This document shows, piece by piece, positions 40,528-48,877 of a DNA stretch of 64,000 nt. The translations under genes were made by a program, and so were the position numbers. Position 1 is the stretch's first letter. Each line of letters begins with the position of its first letter. The notes under the pieces were generated by a model, which worked only from the letters and a program-made list of their open reading frames with translations, had not been told where the DNA came from and did not search any database. The stretch covers positions 1 through 64,000 of the forward strand of contig NZ_JACJRS010000018.1 of NCBI RefSeq assembly GCF_014697375.1, given 5' to 3'. Source of the DNA: Phormidium sp. FACHB-1136. Lineage in GTDB: Bacteria; Cyanobacteriota; Cyanobacteriia; Phormidesmidales; Phormidesmidaceae.

Positions 40528-41772
40528 CTAACTGAGGGCTGGGGTAGGTGGTTCTGGGCTGGGGAGGACGGATCGAGCCTGGGCCATGTCAGACAGAACG
40601 GCATCGAGCAATTGTTCCCGCAGGTCGGGATTAACGGCAAGCGCCCTTGTCCAGTCGGGGATTTGGGTTCCGGTGGGGTCATCTAGATATTGCTGTCCGG
40701 CGGAGACAATCACCTGCTCAAAGGTCTCGATAGTGACTTCTTCTTGGTGACGGTCATAGTCGAGGTGGTTGAAGCGGGCATCCACAAAATACTGACGGGC
40801 CAGGTTTTGGGCCTCGCGCCGAAATTTAATGCGTAGGCTGCGAATGTGGTCGGGGCCGATCACCACCTGCTCGGTTTCGGTGAGGGTGCGGAGAATAGAT
40901 TGCAAAATGTCGCGGCACATTTTTTGCAGACCCACATTGGTGGATTGCCCCAGGGTTTGGTGTTTGTGCTCAAAAATGCCCAAATCTACCTGGGCCACGC
41001 GCTTCAGGGCCACGTTGCGGTAGACCTCCGCCAGCAGTCCTACTTCTAAGCCCCAGTTGCTTGGAATGCGCGTATTCAAGGCCAAATCGCTGGTCAGGGC
41101 AAATTCCCCCGATAGCGGATAGCGGTAGGCGTTCAAGTATCGCAGATAATCGCGGTAGCCGAAGACTTCCATCAAGGAGGTAATCAAGGGCGTTACAAAC
41201 AGCCGCGTTACTCGGCCATGGAGACGCTGGTGGCCAATGCGGGCGTAGTAGGCTTTGCAGAAGGCGATACCAAATTCTTGCTCTAGCAGCGGGTAGAGCA
41301 GCTTGAGGGGATAGGTGCGGTCGTAGGTGGTGATGTCGGCATCGTGGAGGGCAATGGCCACCGCATCCAAGGACGCCACCCCTAAGCCCAACCACACCGC
41401 CCGCCCCTTGCCGCGAAATTGCAGCAAATCGAGTCCCTGATCCGCTAAAAATTGCAGAATGGCCGTAATGGCCGGGCCGTTTTCCCACAGTACCCAGGTG
41501 GGCTGGGGCAGGGGCGCAAAAAAGTCCACCGCCCGCCGATACTGCTCAACGCTGTCGGCATAGAGACAAATGACGACCCGGTTAACAAAGGGGCATTGGC
41601 TGAGGTGGTCGCGAATGGTGGCTAGGGCGGGCCGCTCTAGTTCCTCATAGAGGGAGGGAATGAGCACGGCGGTGGGGTGATGCTGGCTGAGTTCCGTCAG
41701 CCTGGTCTCGAGGCGATCTAGATCTCCCCCCAAATCGTGAATGGTGGTAATCAGTTCCTGCTTATAATCCAT
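40528..41772 (-). CDS. GpgS-like glycosyltransferase (GT-A)
   Basis: A 414-residue GT-A glycosyltransferase related to glucosyl- and mannosyl-3-phosphoglycerate synthases. AVLIPSLYEELERPALATIR is the nucleotide-sugar start, GKGRAVWLGLGVASLDAVAI the conserved loop, and ALHDADITTYDRTYPLKLLY gives the DAD metal motif. FCKAYYARIGHQRLHGRVTR and FALTSDLALNTRIPSNWGLE followed by VGLLAEVYRN also match. It may make glucosylglycerate precursor, a compatible solute. No cognate phosphatase (GpgP) lies nearby. It is the last gene before the sigma factor on the same strand, 62 bases downstream of that gene's stop. Confidence 0.8.
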   Translation of the reverse strand: MDYKQELITTIHDLGGDLDRLETRLTELSQHHPTAVLIPSLYEELERPALATIRDHLSQCPFVNRVVICLYADSVEQYRRAVDFFAPLPQPTWVLWENGPAITAILQFLADQGLDLLQFRGKGRAVWLGLGVASLDAVAIALHDADITTYDRTYPLKLLYPLLEQEFGIAFCKAYYARIGHQRLHGRVTRLFVTPLITSLMEVFGYRDYLRYLNAYRYPLSGEFALTSDLALNTRIPSNWGLEVGLLAEVYRNVALKRVAQVDLGIFEHKHQTLGQSTNVGLQKMCRDILQSILRTLTETEQVVIGPDHIRSLRIKFRREAQNLARQYFVDARFNHLDYDRHQEEVTIETFEQVIVSAGQQYLDDPTGTQIPDWTRALAVNPDLREQLLDAVLSDMAQARSVLPSPEPPTPALS

Positions 41773-41834
41773 GCCAACTCCCCAACGATTGCCTCAATCA
41801 TAGGGGCATCGCATGACCGGGGTAGTCAGCATGA

Positions 41835-43010
41835 CTACTTCAGCCAGCCCTTCAGGCGAGAAGCCACCTGGGGACGGCGCAATTTACGCATGGCCTTGGT
41901 TTGAATTTGGCGCACCCGCTCCCGCGACAGGTTGAAAATACCGCCCACCTCTTCTAGGGTGTGGGTTTCGCCTGTGGTGAGGCCGTAGCGCAGGGCAATG
42001 ATTTCCTTTTCACGCTCGGTCAGCACCTCCGCGAGAACACTGGTAATCTCCTGGCGCATCATATTTTCGCTAATTTGAGATTCCGGCGATTGGGTGCGGC
42101 TGTCCTCTAGCAGTTCCATGAGTTCGGTATCTTCGCCTTTGCCCACTCGGTGGTTTAAGGACAAAGAACGGCGGCGCACCTGCTGTAAACTTCTGAGCTG
42201 ATCCACCGTCACATCGAGGGCATCGGCCAACTCCTGTTCGGTGGGGTTGCGCTGGAGATCCCGACGCAGATCACGGTGAGCTTTCTTCAGTTTATTCAGT
42301 TTTTCAACAATGTGAATGGGCAACCGAATGGTACGGGCATCGTTGGCGATGGTGCGGGTAATCCCCTGACGAATCCACCAATAGGCATAGGTGGAGAATT
42401 TGTAGCCCTTGTCGGGGTCAAATTTTTCCGTAGCACGGTTTAATCCAAGGGCACCTTCTTGAATCAAATCCAGGAAGGGAACGCCTCGATTTAGGTAGCG
42501 CTTAGCGATAGAAACGACCAGGCGCAAATTCGACCGAATCATTCGCCGTTTTGCGGCTCGACCATCGTGGAGTTTTTGACTAAACTCGGCTTCGGTTAGG
42601 TTCAGTTTGGCTAGCATCTCTTGACGGGTGGGCTTACGGCCTAGTTCCTTCGTGAGCTTTTCGCTAACGCTGTCTACCTTAGCCAGAAAACGCACCTGAC
42701 GGGCCAACTCGATCTCCTCGCTCGGCTCTAGGAGAGGATAGCGGGCCATCTCCTTAAAAAAGGCTCCTACAGCGTCATCGCTGAGGGTTTTGCTGTAGCC
42801 AGAGATGCCCATTTCCGAGAGCTCACTGGCCTGGGTAAACTTGGCCAAGACCTCTCGATCCTCTTCCCAGGCGACATGCTCAAGGGCAACCTCGCCTTCC
42901 GCCAGGGGAGATTTTTCGGTAGCGCGAGTAAAATCGTTGGAGAACTCATCGAGGGAGTGCTCTGGCCAACCGATAGAACTGTCTGTGCTGGAGTTAAATG
43001 TAGTGGTCAT
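41835..43010 (-). CDS. RNA polymerase group 2 sigma factor (RpoD/SigA family)
   Basis: A 391-residue sigma-70 factor lacking the long region 1.1. Region 1.2 is DDAVGAFFKEMARYPLLEPS, region 2 covers RRMIRSNLRLVVSIAKRYLN, PFLDLIQEGALGLNRATEKF and DPDKGYKFSTYAYWWIRQGI, region 3 LPIHIVEKLNKLKKAHRDLR and region 4 EREKEIIALRYGLTTGETHT with LEEVGGIFNLSRERVRQIQT. It should recognise promoters similar to those of the principal factor. Size and the RPQVASRLKGWLK end suggest SigC/SigB-type; the exact subgroup is not certain. The ATG at 43010 is used in place of an upstream start. Confidence 0.92.
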   Translation of the reverse strand: MTTTFNSSTDSSIGWPEHSLDEFSNDFTRATEKSPLAEGEVALEHVAWEEDREVLAKFTQASELSEMGISGYSKTLSDDAVGAFFKEMARYPLLEPSEEIELARQVRFLAKVDSVSEKLTKELGRKPTRQEMLAKLNLTEAEFSQKLHDGRAAKRRMIRSNLRLVVSIAKRYLNRGVPFLDLIQEGALGLNRATEKFDPDKGYKFSTYAYWWIRQGITRTIANDARTIRLPIHIVEKLNKLKKAHRDLRRDLQRNPTEQELADALDVTVDQLRSLQQVRRRSLSLNHRVGKGEDTELMELLEDSRTQSPESQISENMMRQEITSVLAEVLTEREKEIIALRYGLTTGETHTLEEVGGIFNLSRERVRQIQTKAMRKLRRPQVASRLKGWLK

Positions 43011-43419
43011 AGGAGTCAGTAAATCTGTATGGCTACAGGTTGGAAGCATGTATATCAGACTGCCCGATTAGTGACAGCCCCTAGCACGAACTTTTAGCCT
43101 GTGGGGAACGATTGGGAGAGGTAATTTTGTGAGTCCACAATACGCACTTTTCTGAAAATTCCCAGGCAATGTAACATTTCTTTGTGGTTCTGCGTAGTGT
43201 AGCAAGCTTTGCCAATTTTGCAAGGGAATTTTTCAAAAAATCTTGTGCCATTTTGATGAATCCTTGTCGTCCATTTCTCCTTATTCTTAAGCATGGAAAA
43301 CCGACCTAAGCACTGTCGTGGGCGCTAGGCTTTTAGGGCTAGATAGCTAACCCAAATTCTGGGAGCACCCAGGTAGCTCCAGCCTTTAAACTGGCATTAC
43401 ACCCAGGACAGTTGCCCCT
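43011..43419. other. divergent intergenic region between sigma factor and priA
   Basis: These 409 bases, AT-richer than their surroundings, must carry the promoters of both genes. Poly-A/T patches are seen at 43210-43245. I could not define a convincing -35/-10 pair, operator or small RNA. Confidence 0.5.
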
Positions 43420-46041
43420 ATGGTTCAGCCCCGTTTCGAGTCCGCTTCCCATTCACCCAGTTGGGTCAATGTTTTAGTTGACTACGGGGGGCAACCGGAG
43501 ATTTATACCTATCGCCTACCGGAACACCTGACGGTGGAGGCGGGCGACATTCTCACGGTGCCCTTTGGGTCGCAACAGGTGGGGGCCATTGCCCTATCCC
43601 TGCTGACCACACCACCGCCTCATCTCAGCCCTGATCAAATTCGGGTCGTAGAAGGCGTGGTGGAGAAACGTTTTTTTGCACCGCCCTACTGGACGCTACT
43701 GCAACGGGTGGCCGAACGGTACCAAACACCCTTAGTTCAGGTGCTTAGAACGGCGTTACCACCGGGGTTGCTGGCACGATCCCAGCGTCGGTTGCGGCTG
43801 TGTCCTGAACGCATCCCCTCCCAGGTTGACGGGTCATTATCGCCCGCCTTGATCACTCTATTGGAGATCCTGCGTCGTTCAGCCACGGGTGATTATACAT
43901 GGCAATATCTAAAACGGCACAACATTTCCTACCGAAATATTCAACAATTGATTCAACTGGGCTGGGCAGAATCTTACCTGGCCCCGCCCCAGCCGCCTCA
44001 ACCCCAGCAACGACAGGCGGTTACGCTGGTGGCCGATGTTGCGGATCTGGCGGATCTCACTCCTAGGCAGGCGGAAATCTTAACGATTTTGAAACGCCAC
44101 GGCGGCGATCTGTGGCTCAGCGATGCCCTCCAGCGGTGCCAAACCACCAGCGCTACCCTGAAGCGGCTGGCCCAAAAGGGGTATCTGGCCATTGCCCCCC
44201 GCGAACGGCTACGTACCGAAACGGTTCCCGCCCTCGCCGCCGACCAACCCAAGGCATTGACCCCTCCCCAGGCCCAGGTACTAGCCGCGATTACCCAAAC
44301 CCATGGAGCAGCCCAGTTTTTGCTCCATGGGGTGACGGGGTCGGGCAAAACCGAGGTGTATCTTCAGGCCATTGCGCCTCGGCTGGCGGCGGGTCAATCC
44401 GCCTTGGTACTGGTGCCGGAAATTGGCCTCACCCCCCAACTGACGGATCGCTTTCGGCGGCGGTTTGGCTCCCAGGTTTGCGTGTACCACAGTGGCCTCA
44501 GCGATGGCGAACGCTACGACACCTGGCGACAATGCCTGCAACCGGGAAATCCCCTGGTGATTGTGGGCACCCGGTCGGCCATTTTTCTGCCCCTGCGCTA
44601 CCTAGGGCTGATCGTCCTCGACGAAGAACACGATGGCAGCTATAAACAGGACGTGACCCCCTGCTACCATGCCCGCACCGTTGCCCAGTGGCGATCCGAA
44701 CTGGAAAACTGTCCTCTGATTTTGGGGTCTGCTACCCCTTCCTTAGAAACCTGGGTGCAGTGCCATCCTGGGTTTCGAGGTTCAGACCTCAGTGATCAAA
44801 GCTCAACCTTTAACCTTCAACCTTCAAAGTTCAGTTCCCCCCAATCCCCCCTCCCAGAATCCCAACGCCAAATCCTTCAGGGTGAGGAGACCTCGCCCCT
44901 ACCCAACTGCCGACTGCCGACTGCCGACTGCCCACTCCCGACTCCCCTCCCCGCGACCTATCTGTCGTTGCCCCAGCGGGTTCAGGCTCGGCCTATGCCC
45001 AAGGTGGAGGTTATCGACATGCGGGAGGAACTGCACCAGGGTAACCGCAGTATTTTTAGTCGGCGGCTTCAGGATGCTCTTACCGAAATGAAGACCCAGG
45101 GGCAGCAAGGGCTATTGTTCATCCATCGGCGGGGGCACAGCAGTTTTGTGTCTTGCCGCAGTTGTGGGCTGGTGATGATGTGCCCCCATTGCGATGTGTC
45201 GTTGTCCTACCATCAGCCCCACGCCCACAGCGCCATGACTCTGCGCTGCCACTATTGCGGCCACCAGCAGGGCCATCCCCGCCATTGTCCCGACTGTGGA
45301 TCGCCCTACCTGAAGCACTTTGGCAGCGGCACCCAGCGAGTGGTGAATGCCCTGGCGGAGCAGTTCCCTGGCCTGAGCTGCATCCGCTTTGACAGCGACA
45401 CCACCCGCACTAAAGGATCCCATCGCGCCCTGCTGACCCGCTTTGCCGAGGGGGAGGCCGATGTGCTGGTGGGCACCCAAATGCTGACCAAGGGCATCGA
45501 TCTGCCCCAGGTGACCCTGGTGGGCATCATCGCCGCCGATGGACTGCTGTATATGAGTGACTATTGGGCTAGCGAACGGGCTATGCAAGTGTTGATCCAA
45601 GTGGCGGGGCGGGCCGGACGGGGCGACCAACCGGGCCAAGTCCTGCTGCAAACCTACACGCCGGAGCATCCCGTTATCGAAGCGGTGACCCACCACGCCT
45701 ACGAGCCCTTTATTGCCACCGAGTGGGAGCAACGCCAGATCTTGCAATACCCTCCGGCGGGTCAGTTGGTGCTGTTGCGGCTGAGCAGCTTCGACGCCCA
45801 GGCCGTGCAGCGAGTTGCCGAGACCGTCGCCCAGCACCTCGATACCTACCTCCAAGGCTGGCCCCACATCCGCCTTGGCCCTGCGCCAGCCCCCATTTTG
45901 CGGGTGGCCCGTCGGTTTCGATGGCAAATTCTGCTGAAGTTTCCCCCAGGGCTGCCCCTGCCCAATTTGCAGGCGCTGCGAGATCTGTGCCCCACCTCGG
46001 TGAGCCTCACCATTGATGTCGATCCGCTCAATTTGTCCTAG
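43420..46041 (+). CDS. priA: primosomal protein N' (PriA helicase) with repeat insertion
   Basis: An 873-residue PriA that restarts stalled forks. N-terminal 3'-end-binding region: VLVDYGGQPEIYTYRLPEHL. Helicase: Walker A LLHGVTGSGKTEVYL near residue 303, DEEH box LIVLDEEHDGSYKQD, LGSATPSLETWVQ, then the Zn site CRSCGLVMMCPHCDVSL and CHYCGHQQGHPRHCPDCGSP, and GTQMLTKGIDLPQVTLVGII with QVAGRAGRGDQPGQVLLQTY. Between motif III and the conserved TYLSLPQRVQARPMPKVEVI a low-complexity stretch of about 63 residues (449-511) is inserted in frame, encoded partly by dispersed repeat DNA. Core motifs are intact, so the enzyme may still work. Confidence 0.93.
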   Translation: MVQPRFESASHSPSWVNVLVDYGGQPEIYTYRLPEHLTVEAGDILTVPFGSQQVGAIALSLLTTPPPHLSPDQIRVVEGVVEKRFFAPPYWTLLQRVAERYQTPLVQVLRTALPPGLLARSQRRLRLCPERIPSQVDGSLSPALITLLEILRRSATGDYTWQYLKRHNISYRNIQQLIQLGWAESYLAPPQPPQPQQRQAVTLVADVADLADLTPRQAEILTILKRHGGDLWLSDALQRCQTTSATLKRLAQKGYLAIAPRERLRTETVPALAADQPKALTPPQAQVLAAITQTHGAAQFLLHGVTGSGKTEVYLQAIAPRLAAGQSALVLVPEIGLTPQLTDRFRRRFGSQVCVYHSGLSDGERYDTWRQCLQPGNPLVIVGTRSAIFLPLRYLGLIVLDEEHDGSYKQDVTPCYHARTVAQWRSELENCPLILGSATPSLETWVQCHPGFRGSDLSDQSSTFNLQPSKFSSPQSPLPESQRQILQGEETSPLPNCRLPTADCPLPTPLPATYLSLPQRVQARPMPKVEVIDMREELHQGNRSIFSRRLQDALTEMKTQGQQGLLFIHRRGHSSFVSCRSCGLVMMCPHCDVSLSYHQPHAHSAMTLRCHYCGHQQGHPRHCPDCGSPYLKHFGSGTQRVVNALAEQFPGLSCIRFDSDTTRTKGSHRALLTRFAEGEADVLVGTQMLTKGIDLPQVTLVGIIAADGLLYMSDYWASERAMQVLIQVAGRAGRGDQPGQVLLQTYTPEHPVIEAVTHHAYEPFIATEWEQRQILQYPPAGQLVLLRLSSFDAQAVQRVAETVAQHLDTYLQGWPHIRLGPAPAPILRVARRFRWQILLKFPPGLPLPNLQALRDLCPTSVSLTIDVDPLNLS
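44764..44955. repeat. repeat-derived in-frame insertion within priA
   Basis: The segment has pentamer/heptamer-like repeats (ACCTTTA ACCTTCA ACCTTCA at about 44807-44826), then GTGAGGAGACCTCGCCCCTA (44882-44901), then CGACTGC/CCACTCC heptamers (44905-44947). The last two blocks match intergenic repeats at 7456-7509 and 38992-39035. Its length is a multiple of three and it contains no stop in the priA frame. Confidence 0.8.
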
Positions 46042-46050
46042 ATCTGGGCG

Positions 46051-46210
46051 ATGGAAGCCCCCATCGTAATCCATGGTGGCTCGGAAGTTGTCGTAGGGGA
46101 GACCATTCAAGGCATCCTGGAGGCCGCGACAGCATTCCGCTTCATTTCGTTTATCCTCGCTATTTTAGACCCAACTATTTCAAGCATTCCATTCAAAGGA
46201 TTACCCTTTT
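46051..46210 (-). pseudogene. internally deleted copy of the secreted-protein gene at 52019
   Basis: The minus strand carries the same 5' leader as the gene at 52019 (compare GAGGATAAACG before both start codons and AAAAGGGT-CTTTGAATG further up), an ATG at 46145, and then directly the 3' part ending [17 protein letters not shown] in another frame. In the intact gene these two parts are about 208 bases apart and each side of the joint has TGAA, so a microhomology deletion explains it and causes a frameshift. The homology stops at 46051, ten bases after the priA stop. Confidence 0.85.
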
Positions 46211-46317
46211 GGGGCTCTTCTGGATCCAGGGTGATAAGTTTACCGAATCAGAAAAGCAAGCTAATAGGGGCTTACGGAAGTTCCCACAGTTCCTAAACCC
46301 ATAAGCTTGGCGCTTAA

Positions 46318-47400
46318 TCAACTTAAATTGATCCAGGCATTGGTTTGGTGGGCCTGGTGGGCAGCGTCCATCAGCCGTTGGGAGAGCACCCCTTCCACAA
46401 TGGACGGAGCGGTGGTTTGGCCTTGGTCGATGTCGTTCACCCAGTGGTTGACGACGCGCACAAAGGGAGCAATGCGGCCATCGGCGTAGGTGGTGAGAAA
46501 GTCTAGCCGTTCGGGGATGGCCAATTCGCTGAGGGGTGCGCCGCCCTGACTGCCCCAGAGCCGAAAGCCGTGGACGTAATCCGTCAGATTGTCGCTGCCC
46601 AAGACGAGGGTGCCCTGGTCACCGTAGACTTCGACCCAGTGGCCCCGTCCAGCATAGGTGACGGAGCTAATCGCCACCTGGCAGGGGGCACCGCAGGCCA
46701 AATCCAGGGTGAGGCTACAGGTATCGTCGGCATCCACGGGTTTGAGGGTGCCGCTGGCGGGGTCGTGGCGTTGGGGAATGGCGGTGCTGAGGCGGGCACT
46801 GAGGCGTTCGATGGGGCCAAATAGCCAGGTTAGGTAGTCGAAACTGTGGGAGGCAAAGGCTCCAAGGGCACCGCCGCCAAGGGCTTTCTGGGCGTACCAG
46901 TTCCAGGGACGGCGGTGATCGGCGCGACCGGGCACCGTCCAGTCCACTTTGACGAAACGTAGGTTGCCCACGTAGCCCTCGGCCAAGCGTTCCGCCAACC
47001 GCTGCCATGCCGGGACGAAGCGAAACTCAAAATCGAGCGTCACCACCCGCTGGTGATGCTGGGCCAGGGCTTGAATTTCCAGGGCTTCAGCCACATTGAG
47101 GGCCGTCGGTTTTTCTAACAGGACGTGCTTTCCAGCCTTGAGGGCGGCGGTGGCCATGGCGTGGTGCAAAAAGGGCGGCGTGGCCACGGTAACGGCCTGT
47201 ACCTCTGGTAAGGCGAGCAGGGCATCCACACTATCGCAGGCGTGGGGGATGTGGTGGGCTTCCGCCACCGCCTGGGCCTGGGCCAAGTCTCGGTGGTAGA
47301 CAGCCACAACCTCGGTGCGATGGTGAGCCTGGAGGCCGGGGATATGCACCTTTTGGCCAAACCCAGTGCCCAAAACGCCGACGCCTAGTGTGGTTGCCAT
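46318..47400 (-). CDS. Gfo/Idh/MocA family oxidoreductase
   Basis: A 360-residue NAD(P)-dependent oxidoreductase. LGVGVLGTGFGQKVHIPGLQ is the nucleotide motif, HVLLEKPTALNVAEALEIQA carries the EKP signature near residue 96, and the C-terminal domain includes DWTVPGRADHRRPWNWYAQK, GGGALGAFASHSFDYLTWLF and CSLTLDLACGAPCQVAISSV. The likely substrate is a sugar or cyclitol, but it cannot be fixed. The start at 47400 avoids a 51-residue leader in an unlikely region. It stands alone on the minus strand downstream of the membrane protein gene at 47906. Confidence 0.9.
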   Translation of the reverse strand: MATTLGVGVLGTGFGQKVHIPGLQAHHRTEVVAVYHRDLAQAQAVAEAHHIPHACDSVDALLALPEVQAVTVATPPFLHHAMATAALKAGKHVLLEKPTALNVAEALEIQALAQHHQRVVTLDFEFRFVPAWQRLAERLAEGYVGNLRFVKVDWTVPGRADHRRPWNWYAQKALGGGALGAFASHSFDYLTWLFGPIERLSARLSTAIPQRHDPASGTLKPVDADDTCSLTLDLACGAPCQVAISSVTYAGRGHWVEVYGDQGTLVLGSDNLTDYVHGFRLWGSQGGAPLSELAIPERLDFLTTYADGRIAPFVRVVNHWVNDIDQGQTTAPSIVEGVLSQRLMDAAHQAHQTNAWINLS

Positions 47401-47905
47401 CGCTGTTTTTTCCTTAACTAACCGATCTCTAAAACCAACGTGATACCCCACTTCTTCTCCAGGGTGAGAAGTGGATGAGTCGTGGTGCGATTTACCGCCA
47501 GAGGCCCATCCTACCAAGATCTGTCGTACCCCTACCTCTCCCCACTCACGCATAGGGTGGGCTTTGTCCAGAATCTCCCTGGAGATCTAGCGGGTGAGTT
47601 TGAGAAAGATCATAGAGCGGGTTCCACTCGAAGAAAGTACACCGCGAAGATCCCCCCAGCCCCCCTAATAAGAGGGGTACAAGGTAAATCTTCTACAGCA
47701 ATAACCTGGGGAAATCTGAAGCTAAACAAGCTTGCATCTTACTGAAGCGAGAACCGCTATATAGCGGTTCTAAGTATTCTTTGACCTGACGGACGAAATT
47801 CTCAGCTTGCACAGAAGACTCGGTGGGTGCATCTCAGTTAGGCGAGAGTAGATAGACGCATGGCGGAAGAGGAGGGTTAGCGTCAAGATAGCCCTATCGT
47901 ATGCG
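47401..47905. other. intergenic region with repeat remnants and a palindrome
   Basis: No gene is supported in these 505 bases. They contain a remnant of repeat A (GATCCCCCCAGCCCCCCTAA at 47649-47668, followed by an AGAGGGG block) and the perfect palindrome at 47750-47771. The rest shows nothing I can name. Confidence 0.5.
47750..47771. terminator. perfect 22-base palindrome, possible terminator
   Basis: AGAACCGCTAT is followed by its exact reverse complement. It lies 135 bases beyond the stop of the membrane protein gene on the minus strand. GAACCGCTATATAGCGGTTC-like palindromes are frequent dispersed elements in cyanobacteria, so it may be a repeat rather than a terminator. No strong T-run follows on either strand. 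Confidence 0.4.
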
Positions 47906-48409
47906 TCAGACTGTTGTTTCAGAATCCAACAAAGTGGGCTGCGGCTCACTCTCCAGATCATCGGTAATGGACGGGAACGCAATTTCTGGGTCGGGAAAGA
48001 TAGACCGCTGCTCGATCCAGTAGCCCAGCGTCCACAGGGAAACGAAGGAATCCACCACCAACACCGGAAAGTAGCCGTAGGTGCTGGAGTTAGCAAACCC
48101 GCGAGAGGCGACATAGAGCGCCACCATCCAGGCTTTTTCCGCAAAGGAATAAAACACCACTGGGGCACGCCAGGATTTTTTGAAGGCCGCCACAACCATC
48201 ACCACCCCCATAAATCCCACCATGACGCCCCAGTGGTAGTAGAAGAAGTAGTGCCCCTGATCGAAATAGTTCGCCTCAAAGGTTGCATCGAAGGGAAGCT
48301 TCAAAATATTCACTATCGCCCAGGCTGGCGCAAGGGCATAGATAAATGAGGATGCCGTAGCCAGCCCCATAACGAAGAGCATCTTAGGCAGGTGGCGGGT
48401 GAAAAACAT
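47906..48409 (-). CDS. membrane protein of unknown function (167 aa)
   Basis: A 167-residue protein with about four membrane helices: MLFVMGLATASSFIYALAPA, YYHWGVMVGFMGVVMVVAAF, PVVFYSFAEKAWMVALYVAS and FPVLVVDSFVSLWTLGYWIE. An outer loop (LPFDATFEANYFDQGHYFFY) and an acidic C-terminal tail are visible. The pattern is like small DUF-type four-helix proteins but I cannot name one. ATG 48409 has AAGGA upstream. The gene is more AT-rich than its neighbours and begins an accessory block. Confidence 0.7.
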   Translation of the reverse strand: MFFTRHLPKMLFVMGLATASSFIYALAPAWAIVNILKLPFDATFEANYFDQGHYFFYYHWGVMVGFMGVVMVVAAFKKSWRAPVVFYSFAEKAWMVALYVASRGFANSSTYGYFPVLVVDSFVSLWTLGYWIEQRSIFPDPEIAFPSITDDLESEPQPTLLDSETTV

Positions 48410-48877
48410 GGCCAAATCCTTGGGTTAAATAACTCAGACTACGATGATGAATTGCAATAATCAACCATCGATTTATTTACTTAATATCGAAGAATTATCC
48501 CGCAGGGATTGCGCTTTACCAAGCCATCATAGGATCAATCCTATATTAATCCTATTTTTTTGTGCTAAGTAACCAAATACAATCGTAACAATCAACAAAG
48601 ATGCCTCCGCCAAGTCGGTTACACCTAATGCCTTCAGCATGGCGATGCCAACGCTAATCATCCTAGGTCTGGTCTGATCATTCATCTATCCTACCGACTG
48701 AGCAAAACCAAATTCCCCTAGATTAGCAGGAATGGCAAGCTGTTAGTCATCTAAAATACATTGGCTAGATCGCCCCAAAAGCCTTTTAGCAAAGGCTTCA
48801 GAGAAAGCTAATATGCAATTTAGATGCACACAGCTTATCGTTAACAAGACTTGACGAGCACCGTTGTAAGGTGAGGT
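48410..48877. other. AT-rich divergent intergenic region
   Basis: A 468-base gap between the membrane protein (minus) and the AraC regulator (plus). It is clearly AT-rich, with TATTAATCCTATTTTTTT near 48543-48560. No RNA gene, repeat or ORF is visible. Its composition differs from most of the window. Confidence 0.5.

Noticed and set aside
45112-46110. 332-codon minus-strand open frame across the 3' third of priA
   Set aside because: It is antisense to conserved PriA motifs; only its first residues have meaning, because they come from the paralogue remnant behind priA. Composition (Gln/His/Gly-rich) is that of a shadow frame.
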